Source: Bacteroidales bacterium (lineage in GTDB: Bacteria > Bacteroidota > Bacteroidia > Bacteroidales > F082). Taken from it: a stretch of DNA of 56,275 nt. Both the position numbers and the translations under genes were made by a program. The notes beneath the pieces are model-generated. The model saw only the letters and a program-made list of their open reading frames with translations. It was not told the DNA's origin and did not search any database. This document shows, piece by piece, positions 16,169 to 25,348 of the stretch. Within the stretch, counting starts at the first letter, position 1; the number at the start of each line of letters is the position of its first letter. Location: NCBI GenBank assembly GCA_017530365.1, contig JAFXMK010000025.1, positions 1-56,275 on the forward strand. The letters are read 5' to 3'.

Positions 16169-16672
16169 CTATTTCTTGAACTCCTTGTTCAGCAATCGAA
16201 GCATGATTCTTTCTTTTTCTGTCAGTGAAACATTGCGTCTTTTTGATTTATTCGTCAACGACCTCCAAAGATTTTGGCGTTCGACCGGGCTCATCTGGGC
16301 CAATTGTTGCTCGACTTGTGCTTCCAGCGCATTATCTTGTTTAGCCTTAACTCTGCCATTACCAAGGGCAGGGCGATAAACTCCAAATTCTTCATTCAAC
16401 AAATCAAGCATACATTGGTCCAATGTTGTGCGCAATTCTGGTGATACTTTACTCAGTTTCTCCCATTTTACCTTGCGTTCTTCTTTGGTCATGGTGGATA
16501 GAATCCCCCTGGCCTTTTCAAGGTTTGGATTTGAATGAGAAGATACTGCTTCTCTTGGATGAGATGATACTGTTTTTTTTGGTTTTTCTGCTTGAGCGAT
16601 AGCCGTTTGAATGGTGATTACATTAATAGCAAAGAAAGCCAAAACACCGAGTAAGATAGCTTTTTTCATCAT
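16169..16672 (-). CDS. Small periplasmic helical protein, unknown
   Basis: A 167-aa protein with a signal peptide (MMKKAILLGVLAFFAINVITIQTAIAQ). A short repeat (TVSSHPREAVSSHSN) follows, then an all-helical, charged body with EKARGILSTMTKEERKVKWEKLSK and a similar MSPVERQNLWRSLTNKSKRR. The two helices carry related patterns (M-T/S-x-E-E/V-R...W), suggesting an internal duplication, as in periplasmic stress-type proteins that count or brake on misfolded cargo; that comparison is only suggestive. Monocistronic, with a terminator at 16117-16147 and a -7 box at 16719-16726. Confidence 0.7.
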   Translation of the reverse strand: MMKKAILLGVLAFFAINVITIQTAIAQAEKPKKTVSSHPREAVSSHSNPNLEKARGILSTMTKEERKVKWEKLSKVSPELRTTLDQCMLDLLNEEFGVYRPALGNGRVKAKQDNALEAQVEQQLAQMSPVERQNLWRSLTNKSKRRNVSLTEKERIMLRLLNKEFKK

Positions 16673-16718
16673 GCTAAGTTTTTATGGTTAGTATTTGATT
16701 GGATTTTACAACAAGGTT

Positions 16719-16726
16719 CAAAATTA
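16719..16726 (-). promoter_or_regulatory. -7 box TAATTTTG for the 16169-16672 gene
   Basis: Reverse-strand TAATTTTG, 46 nt upstream of the start codon. Confidence 0.55.
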
Positions 16727-16837
16727 CAATAAATATACCAGATATGACGAAATGAAAAGAAAAAAATGAAACAGGGAAGGATAAAAAACGAGAATTGTTT
16801 TCGTACCTCGTAAATATTTCGCATCTTTGCACCAATT

Positions 16838-17431
16838 ATGCGCCGATGTATGAAACACCTCTATTTCCTCCTCATCGCTTCCCTGCTTTTGTTGGCTTCC
16901 TGCGGAGAAAAACCGACGACAAAGCAAGACAAGACTTCAAAAAACATCCCCCAACGTGAAGGTATCCAATGGGGAGAGATCCACTATGGAACGCTCAATG
17001 AATATGGTGAAACCGACGAGGCCACCCTCCTCTATACCACCGCTGACGGGACCGTCGATTCCGTGGCTTTCGTGCTTTCCTATCCCATGGAACCTGACTT
17101 TTTCCCAGAGAATGGAGGCGGAAGGATCGAAGAAGAGGACATCAATTTCGACGGGATCCCAGATCTGCAGATCTGCCTAGGTGTGTGGGACGGCTATGGA
17201 AACGTCTCCTACGAAGGGTTTGTATGGAACAAGGAACAAGGCGCTTTTGTCAACGTCCCCAACTACAGCAACATCTTCAATCCTTGGATGTCTGACCAAA
17301 GCATCACCAGCAACTACCGCGAATGGATGGATGGTGTGCAATACCGAACTTACGAGAAATACGAGTGGGTTGACGGAGAACTGGTGAAGACCGAGGAATG
17401 GTCGGACGAATTTGATCCGAATGAGGAGTGA
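16838..17431 (+). CDS. Lipoprotein with VCBS/FG-GAP-like motif
   Basis: A lipoprotein of up to 197 aa. The start is either 16838 or the ATG at 16850 (MKHLYFLL), which gives a more typical signal peptide ending LLASC. The mature part has a calcium-loop-like motif (EEDINFDGIPDLQICLG) as in FG-GAP/VCBS repeats. Aromatic-rich strands follow (GYGNVSYEGFVWNKEQGAFV), as in proteins that report on a measured quantity, then an acidic tail (EEWSDEFDPNEE). Function unknown. A near-consensus box (CATCTTTG) lies just upstream. Its stop codon falls inside a heptad repeat array that fills part of the gap to glyA. Confidence 0.75.
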   Translation: MRRCMKHLYFLLIASLLLLASCGEKPTTKQDKTSKNIPQREGIQWGEIHYGTLNEYGETDEATLLYTTADGTVDSVAFVLSYPMEPDFFPENGGGRIEEEDINFDGIPDLQICLGVWDGYGNVSYEGFVWNKEQGAFVNVPNYSNIFNPWMSDQSITSNYREWMDGVQYRTYEKYEWVDGELVKTEEWSDEFDPNEE

Positions 17432-17452
17432 GGAGTTAGGAGTGAGGAGTAA
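17425..17452. repeat. 4 x 7-bp array between lipoprotein gene and glyA
   Basis: Units ggagtga, ggagtta, ggagtga, ggagtaa, contiguous, 28 bp. The first unit contains the upstream stop codon. Confidence 0.85.
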
Positions 17453-17492
17453 TTTTAGAATCTATAAATTTTAAAACTTTAAATATCAAATA

Positions 17493-18791
17493 ATGAAAAG
17501 AGACGAGAAAATCTTTGATCTGATACGCCAAGAGAAAGAGCGTCAGATGCACGGAATCGAGCTCATCGCTTCGGAAAACTTTGTCAGCGAACAAGTGTTG
17601 GAAGCCATGGGTTCTGTCATGACCAACAAATACGCTGAGGGTTATCCTGGAAAGCGTTATTATGGCGGTTGCCAAATCGTTGACCAAAGCGAGCAGCTGG
17701 CCATTGACCGCGCTTGCGAGTTGTTCGATGCCAACTTCGCTAACGTCCAGCCTCACTCAGGCGCCCAAGCCAACATGGCTGTGATGCAGGCCATTCTGCA
17801 ACCTGGTGACACCTTCATGGGCCTCGACCTGTCACACGGTGGCCACCTCTCACACGGCAGCCCGGTGAACGCCTCCGGTATGCTTTACAAGCCCGTGGCC
17901 TACCACGTCAGCAAGGAGACCGGTCGTGTCGATTACGACGAGATGGAGAAGATTGCCCTCGAATGCAAGCCGAAACTCATCGTGGCTGGCGCTTCTGCTT
18001 ACAGCCGCGACTGGGATTATGCCCGCATGCGTGACATCGCCGACCAAGTCGGTGCCATCCTGATGGCCGACATCAGCCACCCCGCTGGTCTGATTGCCAA
18101 AGGCATCCTCAACGATCCTTTGGACTACTGCCACATCGTGACCACCACCACCCACAAGACCCTCCGTGGTCCTCGCGGTGGCATGATCCTCATGGGCGAA
18201 GACTTCCCGGATCCTCAAGGTCGTACCACCCCGAAGGGTGAGGTGAAGATGATGAGCGCATTGCTCAACAGCGCCGTGTTCCCAGGCATCCAAGGCGGAC
18301 CGCTCGAGCACGTCATCGCTGCCAAGGCAGTGGCCTTCGGCGAGGCCCTCTCCGACGAGTACTTCGAGTACATCCTCCAGGTGAAGAAGAACGCCGCCGT
18401 CATGGCCCAAGCCTTCATCGACAAGGGCTACCAAGTCATCAGCGGTGGTACCGACAACCACTCCATGCTGATCGACCTCCGCGGCAAGTTCCCGGAGATC
18501 ACCGGTAAGATGGTGGAGAACACCCTCGTGCTGGCCGACATCACCGTCAACAAGAACATGGTGCCGTTCGACAGCCGTTCACCGTTCCTCACTTCTGGTC
18601 TGCGTGTCGGCACTCCCGCCATCACCACCCGCGGTCTGAAGGAAGACAAGATGCCTATCATCGTCGAGATGATCGATGACGTCATCAGCGCCATCGACCC
18701 GGTCGCCAAGACCGCTCCCGATGCCAAGATCAACGCCGTCAAGGCTGAGGTCAACAAGATGATGAAGGACTATCCGCTCTTCGCTTGGTAG
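17493..18791 (+). CDS. glyA: Serine hydroxymethyltransferase
   Basis: A 432-aa PLP enzyme that interconverts serine and glycine while charging tetrahydrofolate with a one-carbon unit. Motifs seen: [10 protein letters not shown] near residue 23, [16 protein letters not shown] near 47, QPHSGAQAN near 87, and the PLP-lysine motif [14 protein letters not shown] with Lys near residue 222. The C-terminus ([19 protein letters not shown]) binds folate/PLP. Full length. C-ending codon bias like nifJ suggests high expression. It probably supplies glycine and C1 units near upp (pyrimidine salvage), but the two are separated by a REP-like element. Confidence 0.98.
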   Translation: MKRDEKIFDLIRQEKERQMHGIELIASENFVSEQVLEAMGSVMTNKYAEGYPGKRYYGGCQIVDQSEQLAIDRACELFDANFANVQPHSGAQANMAVMQAILQPGDTFMGLDLSHGGHLSHGSPVNASGMLYKPVAYHVSKETGRVDYDEMEKIALECKPKLIVAGASAYSRDWDYARMRDIADQVGAILMADISHPAGLIAKGILNDPLDYCHIVTTTTHKTLRGPRGGMILMGEDFPDPQGRTTPKGEVKMMSALLNSAVFPGIQGGPLEHVIAAKAVAFGEALSDEYFEYILQVKKNAAVMAQAFIDKGYQVISGGTDNHSMLIDLRGKFPEITGKMVENTLVLADITVNKNMVPFDSRSPFLTSGLRVGTPAITTRGLKEDKMPIIVEMIDDVISAIDPVAKTAPDAKINAVKAEVNKMMKDYPLFAW

Positions 18792-18800
18792 AAACAAGAA

Positions 18801-18923
18801 CCTCACCCCCAGCCCCTCTCCTCGAGGAGAGGGGAGAAGATTGGACAAAAATCTTTTTGGGATGAGGGAAAAAAACGACCCAAACCCTCCCCTCTCCTTT
18901 TGGGAGAGGGGCCGGGGGTGAGG
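18801..18923. repeat. REP-like composite palindrome between glyA and upp
   Basis: Outer 21-bp arms (18801-18821, starting cctcacccccagcccctc, and 18903-18923) match with one G-U-type difference. Inside are two complete small hairpins, a perfect 22-bp palindrome at 18813-18834 and a 9-bp stem at 18889-18897/18903-18911. The CCTCACCCCC-AGCCCCTCTCC wording is typical of a dispersed palindromic unit seen across many bacterial phyla. It may also end glyA transcription. Confidence 0.75.
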
Positions 18924-18933
18924 GCTTTAGACT

Positions 18934-19596
18934 ATGAAAATCATCAACTTCGCCGAAAGCAACAGCATCATCAATCAATATGTGGCCGAGCTGAGAGATG
19001 TCCGCATCCAAAACGACCGCAACACCTTCCGTCACAACCTTCAACGTATTGGCCAGTTGATGGCCTACGAGGTCAGCAAGACCCTCTCCTATTCTGAGAA
19101 GGAGATCCAGACGCCTTTATCCATGGCCAAAGTCAACACCCACGACGATGCGATTGTGCTGGCCACCGTGTTCCGCGCCGGACTACCCTTCCACCAAGGT
19201 TTCCTAGATGTTTTCGACCACGCAGGCAACGCCTTTGTCTCGGCCTATCGCTATTACATGGATGAAAAGCATGAGGAGGTGGGCATCAAGGTGGAATACC
19301 TCGCTGCACCGGACCTAACTGATAAAACTTTGATCATCGCCGACCCGATGCTGGCTACAGGAGGTAGTCTGCAACTGGCTTACGAGGCACTATGCACCAA
19401 AGGCATCCCAAAGCAACTTCACCTCTGCTGCGTGATTGCCGCACAAGCAGGCGTCGATAACATCTTGAAGCTATTCAAGCCCTTGGACAACGTCACCTTA
19501 TGGTGCGCCGCCATCGACCCGGTGTTGAACGAGCACAAATATATCGTTCCAGGCTTGGGTGACGCCGGAGATCTCGCCTACGGCGATAAAATCTGA
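18934..19596 (+). CDS. upp: Uracil phosphoribosyltransferase
   Basis: A 220-aa enzyme that makes UMP from uracil and PRPP in pyrimidine salvage. The PRPP-binding signature IIADPMLATGGSL is at about residues 133-145. The uracil-binding C-terminus (PGLGDAGDLAYGDKI) is intact, matching the PGxGDAGDR pattern of the family with Leu in place of Arg. The N-terminal region is somewhat divergent from proteobacterial Upp (SIINQYVAELRDVRIQ...FRHNLQRIGQLMAYE) but retains the order of motifs. It ends directly against the convergent elbB stop, with no space between. Confidence 0.9.
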   Translation: MKIINFAESNSIINQYVAELRDVRIQNDRNTFRHNLQRIGQLMAYEVSKTLSYSEKEIQTPLSMAKVNTHDDAIVLATVFRAGLPFHQGFLDVFDHAGNAFVSAYRYYMDEKHEEVGIKVEYLAAPDLTDKTLIIADPMLATGGSLQLAYEALCTKGIPKQLHLCCVIAAQAGVDNILKLFKPLDNVTLWCAAIDPVLNEHKYIVPGLGDAGDLAYGDKI

Positions 19597-20259
19597 TTAT
19601 TTCCCATCAAGGAAATCCACCACCGCATCCACCATGTTGTAAGCGCCATCATAGACGTCTTTCAACGTGGCATCCAGCATGAAGGCTGGCGTGGTGAATA
19701 CTAGTTCCTCATTATCAGCACACACATCGCCATGCTCGGTCTGCACATGTTCGGCACCCCATGCCCTGACATGATCGGCGACATCCGAACCTTCAGCACC
19801 CAACGTGACACACACGCCAGGAATCAGACGAGCCAACATCACGGGAGCGATACACATGGCTCCGATAGGCTTCTTGGCCTCATGCATCTCCAAAATAACT
19901 CGGGTAACGTCGGGTTGCACCTCCATGGCGACACCTTTGAAAGCATAGTCACAGAGGTTCTTGGCTGCACCAAAGCCACCAGGGAAGAATAAAGCGTCAT
20001 AATCCTCCGCTTTGAACTGATCAATAGGCAGGATGTTGCCACGGGCGATACGGGCAGCCTCCGTCATGATGTTACGCTTGGCACTAGCCACCTTGTTGCC
20101 AGTGACATGGTCGATCACCTCCGCCTGCGGACGATCGGGGGCAAAACATTGGTATTCACAATGATGTTGAGAGATGGCGAGCAACAAACTGACGGCCTCA
20201 TTGATCTCGGCACCGTCTTTATGGCCGCAACCGGCCAGAATAACAGCAAATTTCTTCAT
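19597..20259 (-). CDS. elbB: ElbB-type glyoxalase / isoprenoid biosynthesis protein
   Basis: A 220-aa member of the DJ-1/PfpI-class amidotransferase-like superfamily. Motifs seen: FAVILAGCGHKDGAEINEAV at the N-terminus, ALFFPGGFGAAKNLCDYA near residue 88, and the nucleophile-elbow Cys in PIGAMCIAPVMLA near 136. ElbB proteins have been described as glyoxalases and as improving isoprenoid synthesis; the physiological role here is not visible. Single gene, facing upp tail to tail and preceded 12 nt upstream by the end of sdaA, so it could be read with sdaA as an operon. Confidence 0.9.
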   Translation of the reverse strand: MKKFAVILAGCGHKDGAEINEAVSLLLAISQHHCEYQCFAPDRPQAEVIDHVTGNKVASAKRNIMTEAARIARGNILPIDQFKAEDYDALFFPGGFGAAKNLCDYAFKGVAMEVQPDVTRVILEMHEAKKPIGAMCIAPVMLARLIPGVCVTLGAEGSDVADHVRAWGAEHVQTEHGDVCADNEELVFTTPAFMLDATLKDVYDGAYNMVDAVVDFLDGK

Positions 20260-20271
20260 ATTCTTTTAGTT

Positions 20272-21474
20272 TTATTTCATTTGTTCATAATCACGTGCAA
20301 GACCGCCTTGAGAGGTCTCCTTGTATAAGGAAGGAAGATCCTTGCCAGTTTCCTTCATGGTCTCCACCACCTTATCGAACGACACGCGGTGGTGTCCGTC
20401 GGTAAAGGTGGAATAGATGTTGGCGTCGAGAGCGCGGGCAGCAGCGTAGGCGTTGCGTTCGATGCAAGGGATCTGAACCAGACCGCAAACTGGGTCGCAG
20501 GTCATGCCGAGATGGTGCTCCAGCGCCATCTCAGCGGCATATTCGATCTGTGCGGGACTGCCGCCGAAAAGCTGGTTGGCAGCAGCGGCAGCCATGGCAC
20601 AAGCCACACCCACCTCGCCTTGACAACCTACCTCGGCGCCCGAGATGCTAGCGTTGGTACGCACGATATCGCCCACCAGTCCCGCAGTGGCCAAAGCCCT
20701 GATAATGCGGGTATCGCTGAAGTCATAGCTCTTGGAGAGATGATATAGCACGGCAGGCATCACACCGCAGGAGCCACATGTCGGGGCTGTGACAATCTTG
20801 CCGCCAGAGGCGTTTTCTTCCGAGACGGCAAGAGCATACGAATACACCAGCCCTCGGCTTTGCAAGGTATGCGAAAAGCCTTTTGCCTTCACGTGATACA
20901 TGGCCGCTTTTCGAGCCAGATGAAGCGGCCCAGGCAGCACACCTTCTTGTTGAAGACCACGTTCCACGGCGGTTTTCATCACCTGCCAAACTTCCATCAG
21001 GTAGTCCTCCACCTCTTTCTGGGGCTCGTATTCATAGACGTATTCCCAATAGGTCCGGCCATTCCGTTCACACCAGTCAAGTATGTCGGTCATCTTATTC
21101 ATCGGATAAACGTCAGCAGAGACGTAACGTTTACCCTCTTCGGCCAAGTCACCGCCGCCAATGCTGAACACCGTCCACTCGTCGGTAATTTTTCCATCCT
21201 TGTCAATGGACCTGAACAGCATGCCATTGGGATGAAAAGGGAGCGTGATCTCAGGGCACCACAGAATACGCGTAGGACGTTTGAGGGTGTTGAGGATGGC
21301 CACATCCGTCATGTGGCCTTTGCCTGTGGCAGCCAGACTCCCGTAGAGGGTCACGTCAAAGGAATTCGCTTCCGGGTGGCGTTCGTTGAATAACTGAGCG
21401 GCTTTTTGAGGTCCCATGGTATGGCTACTGGAAGGGCCGATACCAATCTTATAAATATCTTTGATGGTCTTCAT
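20272..21474 (-). CDS. sdaA: L-serine dehydratase (L-serine ammonia-lyase), Fe-S type
   Basis: A 400-aa enzyme that deaminates L-serine to pyruvate and ammonia with a [4Fe-4S] cluster. It is the single-polypeptide form: the beta-type domain comes first (IYKIGIGPSSSHTMGPQKAAQLF), then the alpha domain. The cluster cysteines are in APTCGSCGVMPAV near residue 240 and CDPVCGLVQIPCIERN near 345. I start at MKTIKDIYK (21474), 8 nt after the -7 box at 21483-21490; an in-frame ATG 21 nt upstream would precede the box. Together with glyA and nifJ it could route serine into pyruvate and acetyl-CoA; that link is metabolic inference. Confidence 0.96.
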   Translation of the reverse strand: MKTIKDIYKIGIGPSSSHTMGPQKAAQLFNERHPEANSFDVTLYGSLAATGKGHMTDVAILNTLKRPTRILWCPEITLPFHPNGMLFRSIDKDGKITDEWTVFSIGGGDLAEEGKRYVSADVYPMNKMTDILDWCERNGRTYWEYVYEYEPQKEVEDYLMEVWQVMKTAVERGLQQEGVLPGPLHLARKAAMYHVKAKGFSHTLQSRGLVYSYALAVSEENASGGKIVTAPTCGSCGVMPAVLYHLSKSYDFSDTRIIRALATAGLVGDIVRTNASISGAEVGCQGEVGVACAMAAAAANQLFGGSPAQIEYAAEMALEHHLGMTCDPVCGLVQIPCIERNAYAAARALDANIYSTFTDGHHRVSFDKVVETMKETGKDLPSLYKETSQGGLARDYEQMK

Positions 21475-21482
21475 AGTGCCTA

Positions 21483-21490
21483 CAAAGATA
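21483..21490 (-). promoter_or_regulatory. -7 box TATCTTTG for sdaA
   Basis: Reverse-strand TATCTTTG, 8 nt upstream of the chosen ATG, giving a very short leader. Confidence 0.6.
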
Positions 21491-21563
21491 GGCACAAACC
21501 GTCAGTTTTTTATGGGTAAAAGAATTTTTTTTGATTTTTTTATTGTATGTCCGAAAAAAGTTC

Positions 21564-21571
21564 TATTTTTG
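21564..21571 (+). promoter_or_regulatory. -7 box TATTTTTG for tRNA-Ala
   Basis: TATTTTTG, 17 nt before the tRNA 5' end, with an upstream ATTG at 21542-21545. Confidence 0.6.
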
Positions 21572-21588
21572 CAGCGCAAAACAAGCAA

Positions 21589-21662
<74 letters not shown>

Positions 21663-21663
21663 C

Positions 21664-21699
21664 AAAATCACCGCTGTAGATTCTCAGCGGTGATTTTTT
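21664..21699 (+). terminator. tRNA-Ala terminator
   Basis: 13-bp stem (aaaatcaccgctg 21664-21676 with 21685-21697) and T-run. It abuts the convergent GH95 stop. Confidence 0.9.
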
Positions 21700-23908
21700 A
21701 TTGGTGCCGGCTTCGCACGGCATAGCGTCTCACCTTCCCGTCTTTCCAGTAGCAATCCACCACTTGTCCGCCTCGGGTGCAAAGGCCTTTGAAATAGCCC
21801 TCTCTCCAGAAATGAGGCAAGGCGGGTAGCAACACCAGGGTGTCGCCATGACTTTGCAAAAACATTTCGGCGATGCCGGCGGTCCCACCCAAATTTCCAT
21901 CGATCTGGAAGGGAGGATGGGCGCAAAACAGGTTGGGATAGGTGCCGGCACGATGGGTGCCATCCAATTGAATGGCAGGCTCCAGCAGCTGTCGCAGGAG
22001 GTGATACGCATGGTCGCCATCGCCCAAGCGCGCCCAAAAACAGAGTTTCCAAGCCCGAGACCATCCCGTGCCTTCATCACCCCGACGGAGCAAGGTCTGC
22101 CGGCAGGCCTCCAGCAACGCAGGATCGTTGGAGCAGGCCAGCGTCGAACCGGGGTAAAGCCCGAACAGGTGCGACACATGACGGTGATGGGGATCCACCT
22201 CACGATAGTCTTTCAGCCATTCCATCAAGGTTCCCGATTGGCTGACTTGCATCGGCGGGAACTTCGACTGCGCCCTTCGAAGGCTGTCGCAGAACGCCTC
22301 GTCACGACCCAGGATCGTCGCCGACCGACAGACGGCATCGTACAGCTCGCCGACAAGCTGCACATCCATGGTGCTACCCATGCACACGCTGACCGGCGTG
22401 CTGTCGTTGAGGTAGAAGGCGTTCTCCGGCGAGGTGGTGGGCGCCGTCACGATCCATCCGTGCTCGGGCTCTTCGATCATCGCATCAAGGAAAAAACGCG
22501 CCGCTTCACGCATCAAAGGATAGGCCGCTCTCAAGAAAGCCGTATCTTGGGTATATTCATAATGCCACCAAGCATGCAAGGCCAGCCACGCCCCTCCTGT
22601 GTTGGTGGCGCCCCAAGAGGGATGTTCGCCAGGAGCGGTGAAGTGCCATGGGTTGCACACAACATGGGCCACCCATCCCCTGGCACCGTAAAACGACTGG
22701 GCGGTCTGCCGTCCTGACGCCATCAAGTCCTCCGCAAAACGAATCAGCGGAAGGTGCAGTTCCGACAGGTTGCAGACCTCGCAGGGCCAGTGGTTCATCT
22801 CCACGTTGATGTTCAGATGGTAGTCGCCGTTCCAAGGCGTCTGTATCGTGTTCGCCCACAGTCCCTGTAGGTTGGGGGGCAACAGATCCTCCCGGGTGGA
22901 GCTGATCAGCAGGTAACGTCCGAAGTGGAAATAGCAGACGGGTAGCCAGGGATCGTCGTTGACAAGGAAATCCCGCCAGTGTTCCTCCACGGTGAGCGCT
23001 TGGTTTGAGGGCGCGCCGACTTGCAGTTCCACCCGGTTGAAGAGCGCTCCGAAAGAGGCCAGATGATCCTCGCGCAGCCGTTCATAGCCCTTCGCCATGG
23101 CCGCCTCCAGGTGCTCGTTGACATACCGCTCAGGATCTTCGCAGAAGAAGTCGGTGGCCGCACAGAAATAAACGACCGCTTCCGTATCGCTGACGCTGAC
23201 GGTCCGGGCCTTGGCATAGTACCGCATCCCTTCCACCCCCTCGACATGACTGTCGAGCTGACCGCACATCACCACCCCGTCATCGTCTTTATAGACCTCG
23301 GCCTTCTCTTGCCTGGAAAGCGCCAGCTGGAAGGTTGCAGGACCTGTCAGCCGCATCACCGCCACATCATCGTGACGGGAGAGGAAAGCCTCGCGATGAT
23401 AATGGGCACCTCCCCTGTCGAAACACACCAAGGCAGTAGCCTGATCGAGGCAAAGTGCCCGTTGGTAGTGGGTGATCGTGTCTTCATCGGGATATTGGAA
23501 TGACAACGTCATCGTACCCAGGGTCTGGTAACAGCCAAAAGGCACATCAGACCCCTGCCCATGACCAGAGCCTTCGCCACCACAGACGAAGGTCTCGTAC
23601 ATCAGCTGCTGGGCTAAGTCGTTGCTTCCTTCCTTCAGCAGACGTTGGATCTCGGGCAACGACTGCAACGCCTTGGGGTTGCGGTCGTCGGAGGGCGCTC
23701 CCGACCACAGCGTGATATCATTCAAAACGATTGTTTCTACATCGACACCCCCATCGGGCATCATACCGAGATGGCCGTTGCCCAGCGGGAGACATTCCTC
23801 CCAGATCTCGGCAGGCCGATCATAGCGGAGGACCCAAGGCTCAGGGATGGCCTTGCGACAGGCACTGAGCGACATGGCGATGACGAGGAAGAGCAGCAGC
23901 CTTTTCAT
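21698..23908 (-). CDS. GH95 family alpha-L-fucosidase (or alpha-galactosidase) lipoprotein
   Basis: A 736-aa lipoprotein glycoside hydrolase that removes terminal alpha-linked L-fucose (some GH95 enzymes act on L-galactose). The start at 23908 gives a signal peptide ending MSLSAC and a 4-bp ATGA overlap with the upstream gene. The N-terminal beta domain carries [15 protein letters not shown] and [10 protein letters not shown]. The (alpha/alpha)6 catalytic barrel has the Asn pair in [13 protein letters not shown], the acid residue in TAPTTSPEN and the Asp in [12 protein letters not shown], all matching the known GH95 active site. It probably trims host mucin or plant polysaccharide in the periplasm or at the surface. 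The partner gene upstream is a putative metallopeptidase. Confidence 0.93.
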   Translation of the reverse strand: MKRLLLFLVIAMSLSACRKAIPEPWVLRYDRPAEIWEECLPLGNGHLGMMPDGGVDVETIVLNDITLWSGAPSDDRNPKALQSLPEIQRLLKEGSNDLAQQLMYETFVCGGEGSGHGQGSDVPFGCYQTLGTMTLSFQYPDEDTITHYQRALCLDQATALVCFDRGGAHYHREAFLSRHDDVAVMRLTGPATFQLALSRQEKAEVYKDDDGVVMCGQLDSHVEGVEGMRYYAKARTVSVSDTEAVVYFCAATDFFCEDPERYVNEHLEAAMAKGYERLREDHLASFGALFNRVELQVGAPSNQALTVEEHWRDFLVNDDPWLPVCYFHFGRYLLISSTREDLLPPNLQGLWANTIQTPWNGDYHLNINVEMNHWPCEVCNLSELHLPLIRFAEDLMASGRQTAQSFYGARGWVAHVVCNPWHFTAPGEHPSWGATNTGGAWLALHAWWHYEYTQDTAFLRAAYPLMREAARFFLDAMIEEPEHGWIVTAPTTSPENAFYLNDSTPVSVCMGSTMDVQLVGELYDAVCRSATILGRDEAFCDSLRRAQSKFPPMQVSQSGTLMEWLKDYREVDPHHRHVSHLFGLYPGSTLACSNDPALLEACRQTLLRRGDEGTGWSRAWKLCFWARLGDGDHAYHLLRQLLEPAIQLDGTHRAGTYPNLFCAHPPFQIDGNLGGTAGIAEMFLQSHGDTLVLLPALPHFWREGYFKGLCTRGGQVVDCYWKDGKVRRYAVRSRHQ

Positions 23909-24510
23909 GCCGTAGTCCCTTGTTCGTTCAACGGTTGTTTCTTTCGTAGCTTCTCCGGAAGGGCTGTCGGATAGCCCAGTTCGCTCCAACGGATGCCATA
24001 CCGTTTGCCGAAATAGTACTTGGCATGACGGTTCGCACGAAGCTCCGTCCAGTAACTGCTATGGTCGCCTTTTCCCATGGCGCTGATGAGGCTCGACAGA
24101 CCGATTACTGGGAGATACAGCGGACCGAAGCGCTGGCTGTCGGCGGTATGCCCGAACTCATGCATGCAGAGCTGGTTGCTTAACACCAGTCCCTCTTCGC
24201 CGTCACGGAGCCAGTGACCATCCCAGAGATCCACGAAGGAGCCTAGCGATACCCCCATGCAGCCTGTTCCCTTGACCTTCGTCGCAAAGGTGATACCACC
24301 AAAAGAATCGACACGGTCCACCTGCCCTACCAATGCCCGTCCCAACGTGAAGAGCCACCCCGTCACGGTCTGCGGCAGCTCCCAAGTAAAACGCGAGACC
24401 AGTTGCCACACCCGTCCCCAGAACGACCGTTTGGGATCAGTTCGGAAGAGGCCTAGGCAAATCTTGGCAGCATTGTGGAGATAAAAAATGTATCTTTGCG
24501 ACATAACCAT
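23905..24510 (-). CDS. Putative HExxH-type metallopeptidase-like protein
   Basis: A 201-aa protein of no named family known to me. It has a zinc-peptidase-like motif ([18 protein letters not shown] near residue 115) followed by a downstream [18 protein letters not shown], where a Glu could be the third ligand as in gluzincins. Between them lies a hydrophobic stretch ([14 protein letters not shown]). The N-terminal half holds [13 protein letters not shown] and a GGITFATKV strand. No signal peptide is visible; membrane association is possible. It overlaps the GH95 gene by ATGA, so the two are translationally coupled. The precise start (24510 or 24504) is uncertain. Confidence 0.65.
   Translation of the reverse strand: MVMSQRYIFYLHNAAKICLGLFRTDPKRSFWGRVWQLVSRFTWELPQTVTGWLFTLGRALVGQVDRVDSFGGITFATKVKGTGCMGVSLGSFVDLWDGHWLRDGEEGLVLSNQLCMHEFGHTADSQRFGPLYLPVIGLSSLISAMGKGDHSSYWTELRANRHAKYYFGKRYGIRWSELGYPTALPEKLRKKQPLNEQGTTA
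24491..24498 (+). promoter_or_regulatory. -7 box TATCTTTG for the Imm32-like gene
   Basis: TATCTTTG, 33 nt before the ATG at 24532. It lies within the first codons of the divergent minus-strand gene. Confidence 0.55.
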
Positions 24511-24531
24511 TACTTAACCGCACGAAAAACT

Positions 24532-24747
24532 ATGACATTCAATTGGATCGACGGCTTCACGATCAACGTAGCCATTGACGGCAACACCGTCGTCATCTCA
24601 GCCAACAAGGAGGGACTCCTTTCCTTGGCCAATCACTTGAAGACCCTGGCAGAGGAGCCTGACAAGGGGGCTCATCTTCATCTAGATGAATTCAACTCGC
24701 TGGAAGACGGCTCCGCAGAACTCATCGTAGATCGAATCCCTTCTTAA
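24532..24747 (+). CDS. Imm32-like small immunity protein
   Basis: A 71-aa cytoplasmic protein: VAIDGNTVVISANKEGLLSLANHLKTLAEEP, then a GAHLHLDEFNSLEDGSAELIVDRI ending. The N-x-E-G-L-x-x-L-A helix and the H-x-H-L-D-x-x-x-x-L-x-x-G-S-x-E-L pattern fit the Imm32 family of polymorphic-toxin immunity proteins as I remember it. No toxin gene is adjacent, so it may be an orphan antitoxin or a housekeeping relative. The start is chosen by the best family fit; a longer in-frame extension would begin upstream of the promoter box. It faces the lipoprotein gene at 24753-25331 with a 5-nt gap. Confidence 0.65.
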   Translation: MTFNWIDGFTINVAIDGNTVVISANKEGLLSLANHLKTLAEEPDKGAHLHLDEFNSLEDGSAELIVDRIPS

Positions 24748-24752
24748 GTGTG

Positions 24753-25331
24753 TTACACGTACTGATAGATAGAGATCAGGCAGAACCCATTCTCGCACAC
24801 AGGCTTATTGATCTCAAAGACGAGGTTGTCGTCGTCCACACCCTTTAACAGAAGGTAATCTTCCCCAAGTTGGTTGGTCATTTTTTCGACCGCAAACGGC
24901 GTCTCACCTTTGATCACTTCCTGTTGTGACAGTTTCTCAAAGAAAGCTTCAGCATCTGCAGGATCGTCAAAATACAGGTTCTGATTAAAGGAAGTGGCCG
25001 ACACCAACTCGTAATAATAGGCATGGTCAGAGGTCACCTTCATTTCATAACCTGTTTCAGAAAGTTCTCCTTTCTCTATGCCCTTCCCAAACACCGTCAC
25101 ATAAAAACCGGCATCGCCTTCCGAACCTTCCATGCCTTCCACGTCATCTTCCAACTCACCTTCGTAAAGGAGGGTCATGCCACATTTGGCAGCTGTGGCC
25201 TCGTCGTTCTGGTTGATCAAATCCACGAAGGCTTCCATGGTGAACAGATCGAAACCTTGGTCCTTATTGGGCTGATTGCAACCGACGGCAAACAGCAGGC
25301 ATAATCCGATGAATAATAGATTCTTTTTCAT
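24753..25331 (-). CDS. Lipoprotein, unknown
   Basis: A 192-aa lipoprotein (signal peptide ending LLFAVGC, lipobox Cys18). The mature part has FTMEAFVDLINQNDEATAAKCGM, an acidic loop (EDDVEGMEGSEGDAG) and repeated aromatic strands, ending with a Cys-containing strand (ENGFCLISIYQYV). No family recognised. It lies 17 nt after the yqeY-like stop on the same strand, so it is probably co-transcribed with that gene. Confidence 0.7.
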   Translation of the reverse strand: MKKNLLFIGLCLLFAVGCNQPNKDQGFDLFTMEAFVDLINQNDEATAAKCGMTLLYEGELEDDVEGMEGSEGDAGFYVTVFGKGIEKGELSETGYEMKVTSDHAYYYELVSATSFNQNLYFDDPADAEAFFEKLSQQEVIKGETPFAVEKMTNQLGEDYLLLKGVDDDNLVFEINKPVCENGFCLISIYQYV

Positions 25332-25348
25332 TTTACATTGTAATTTGA

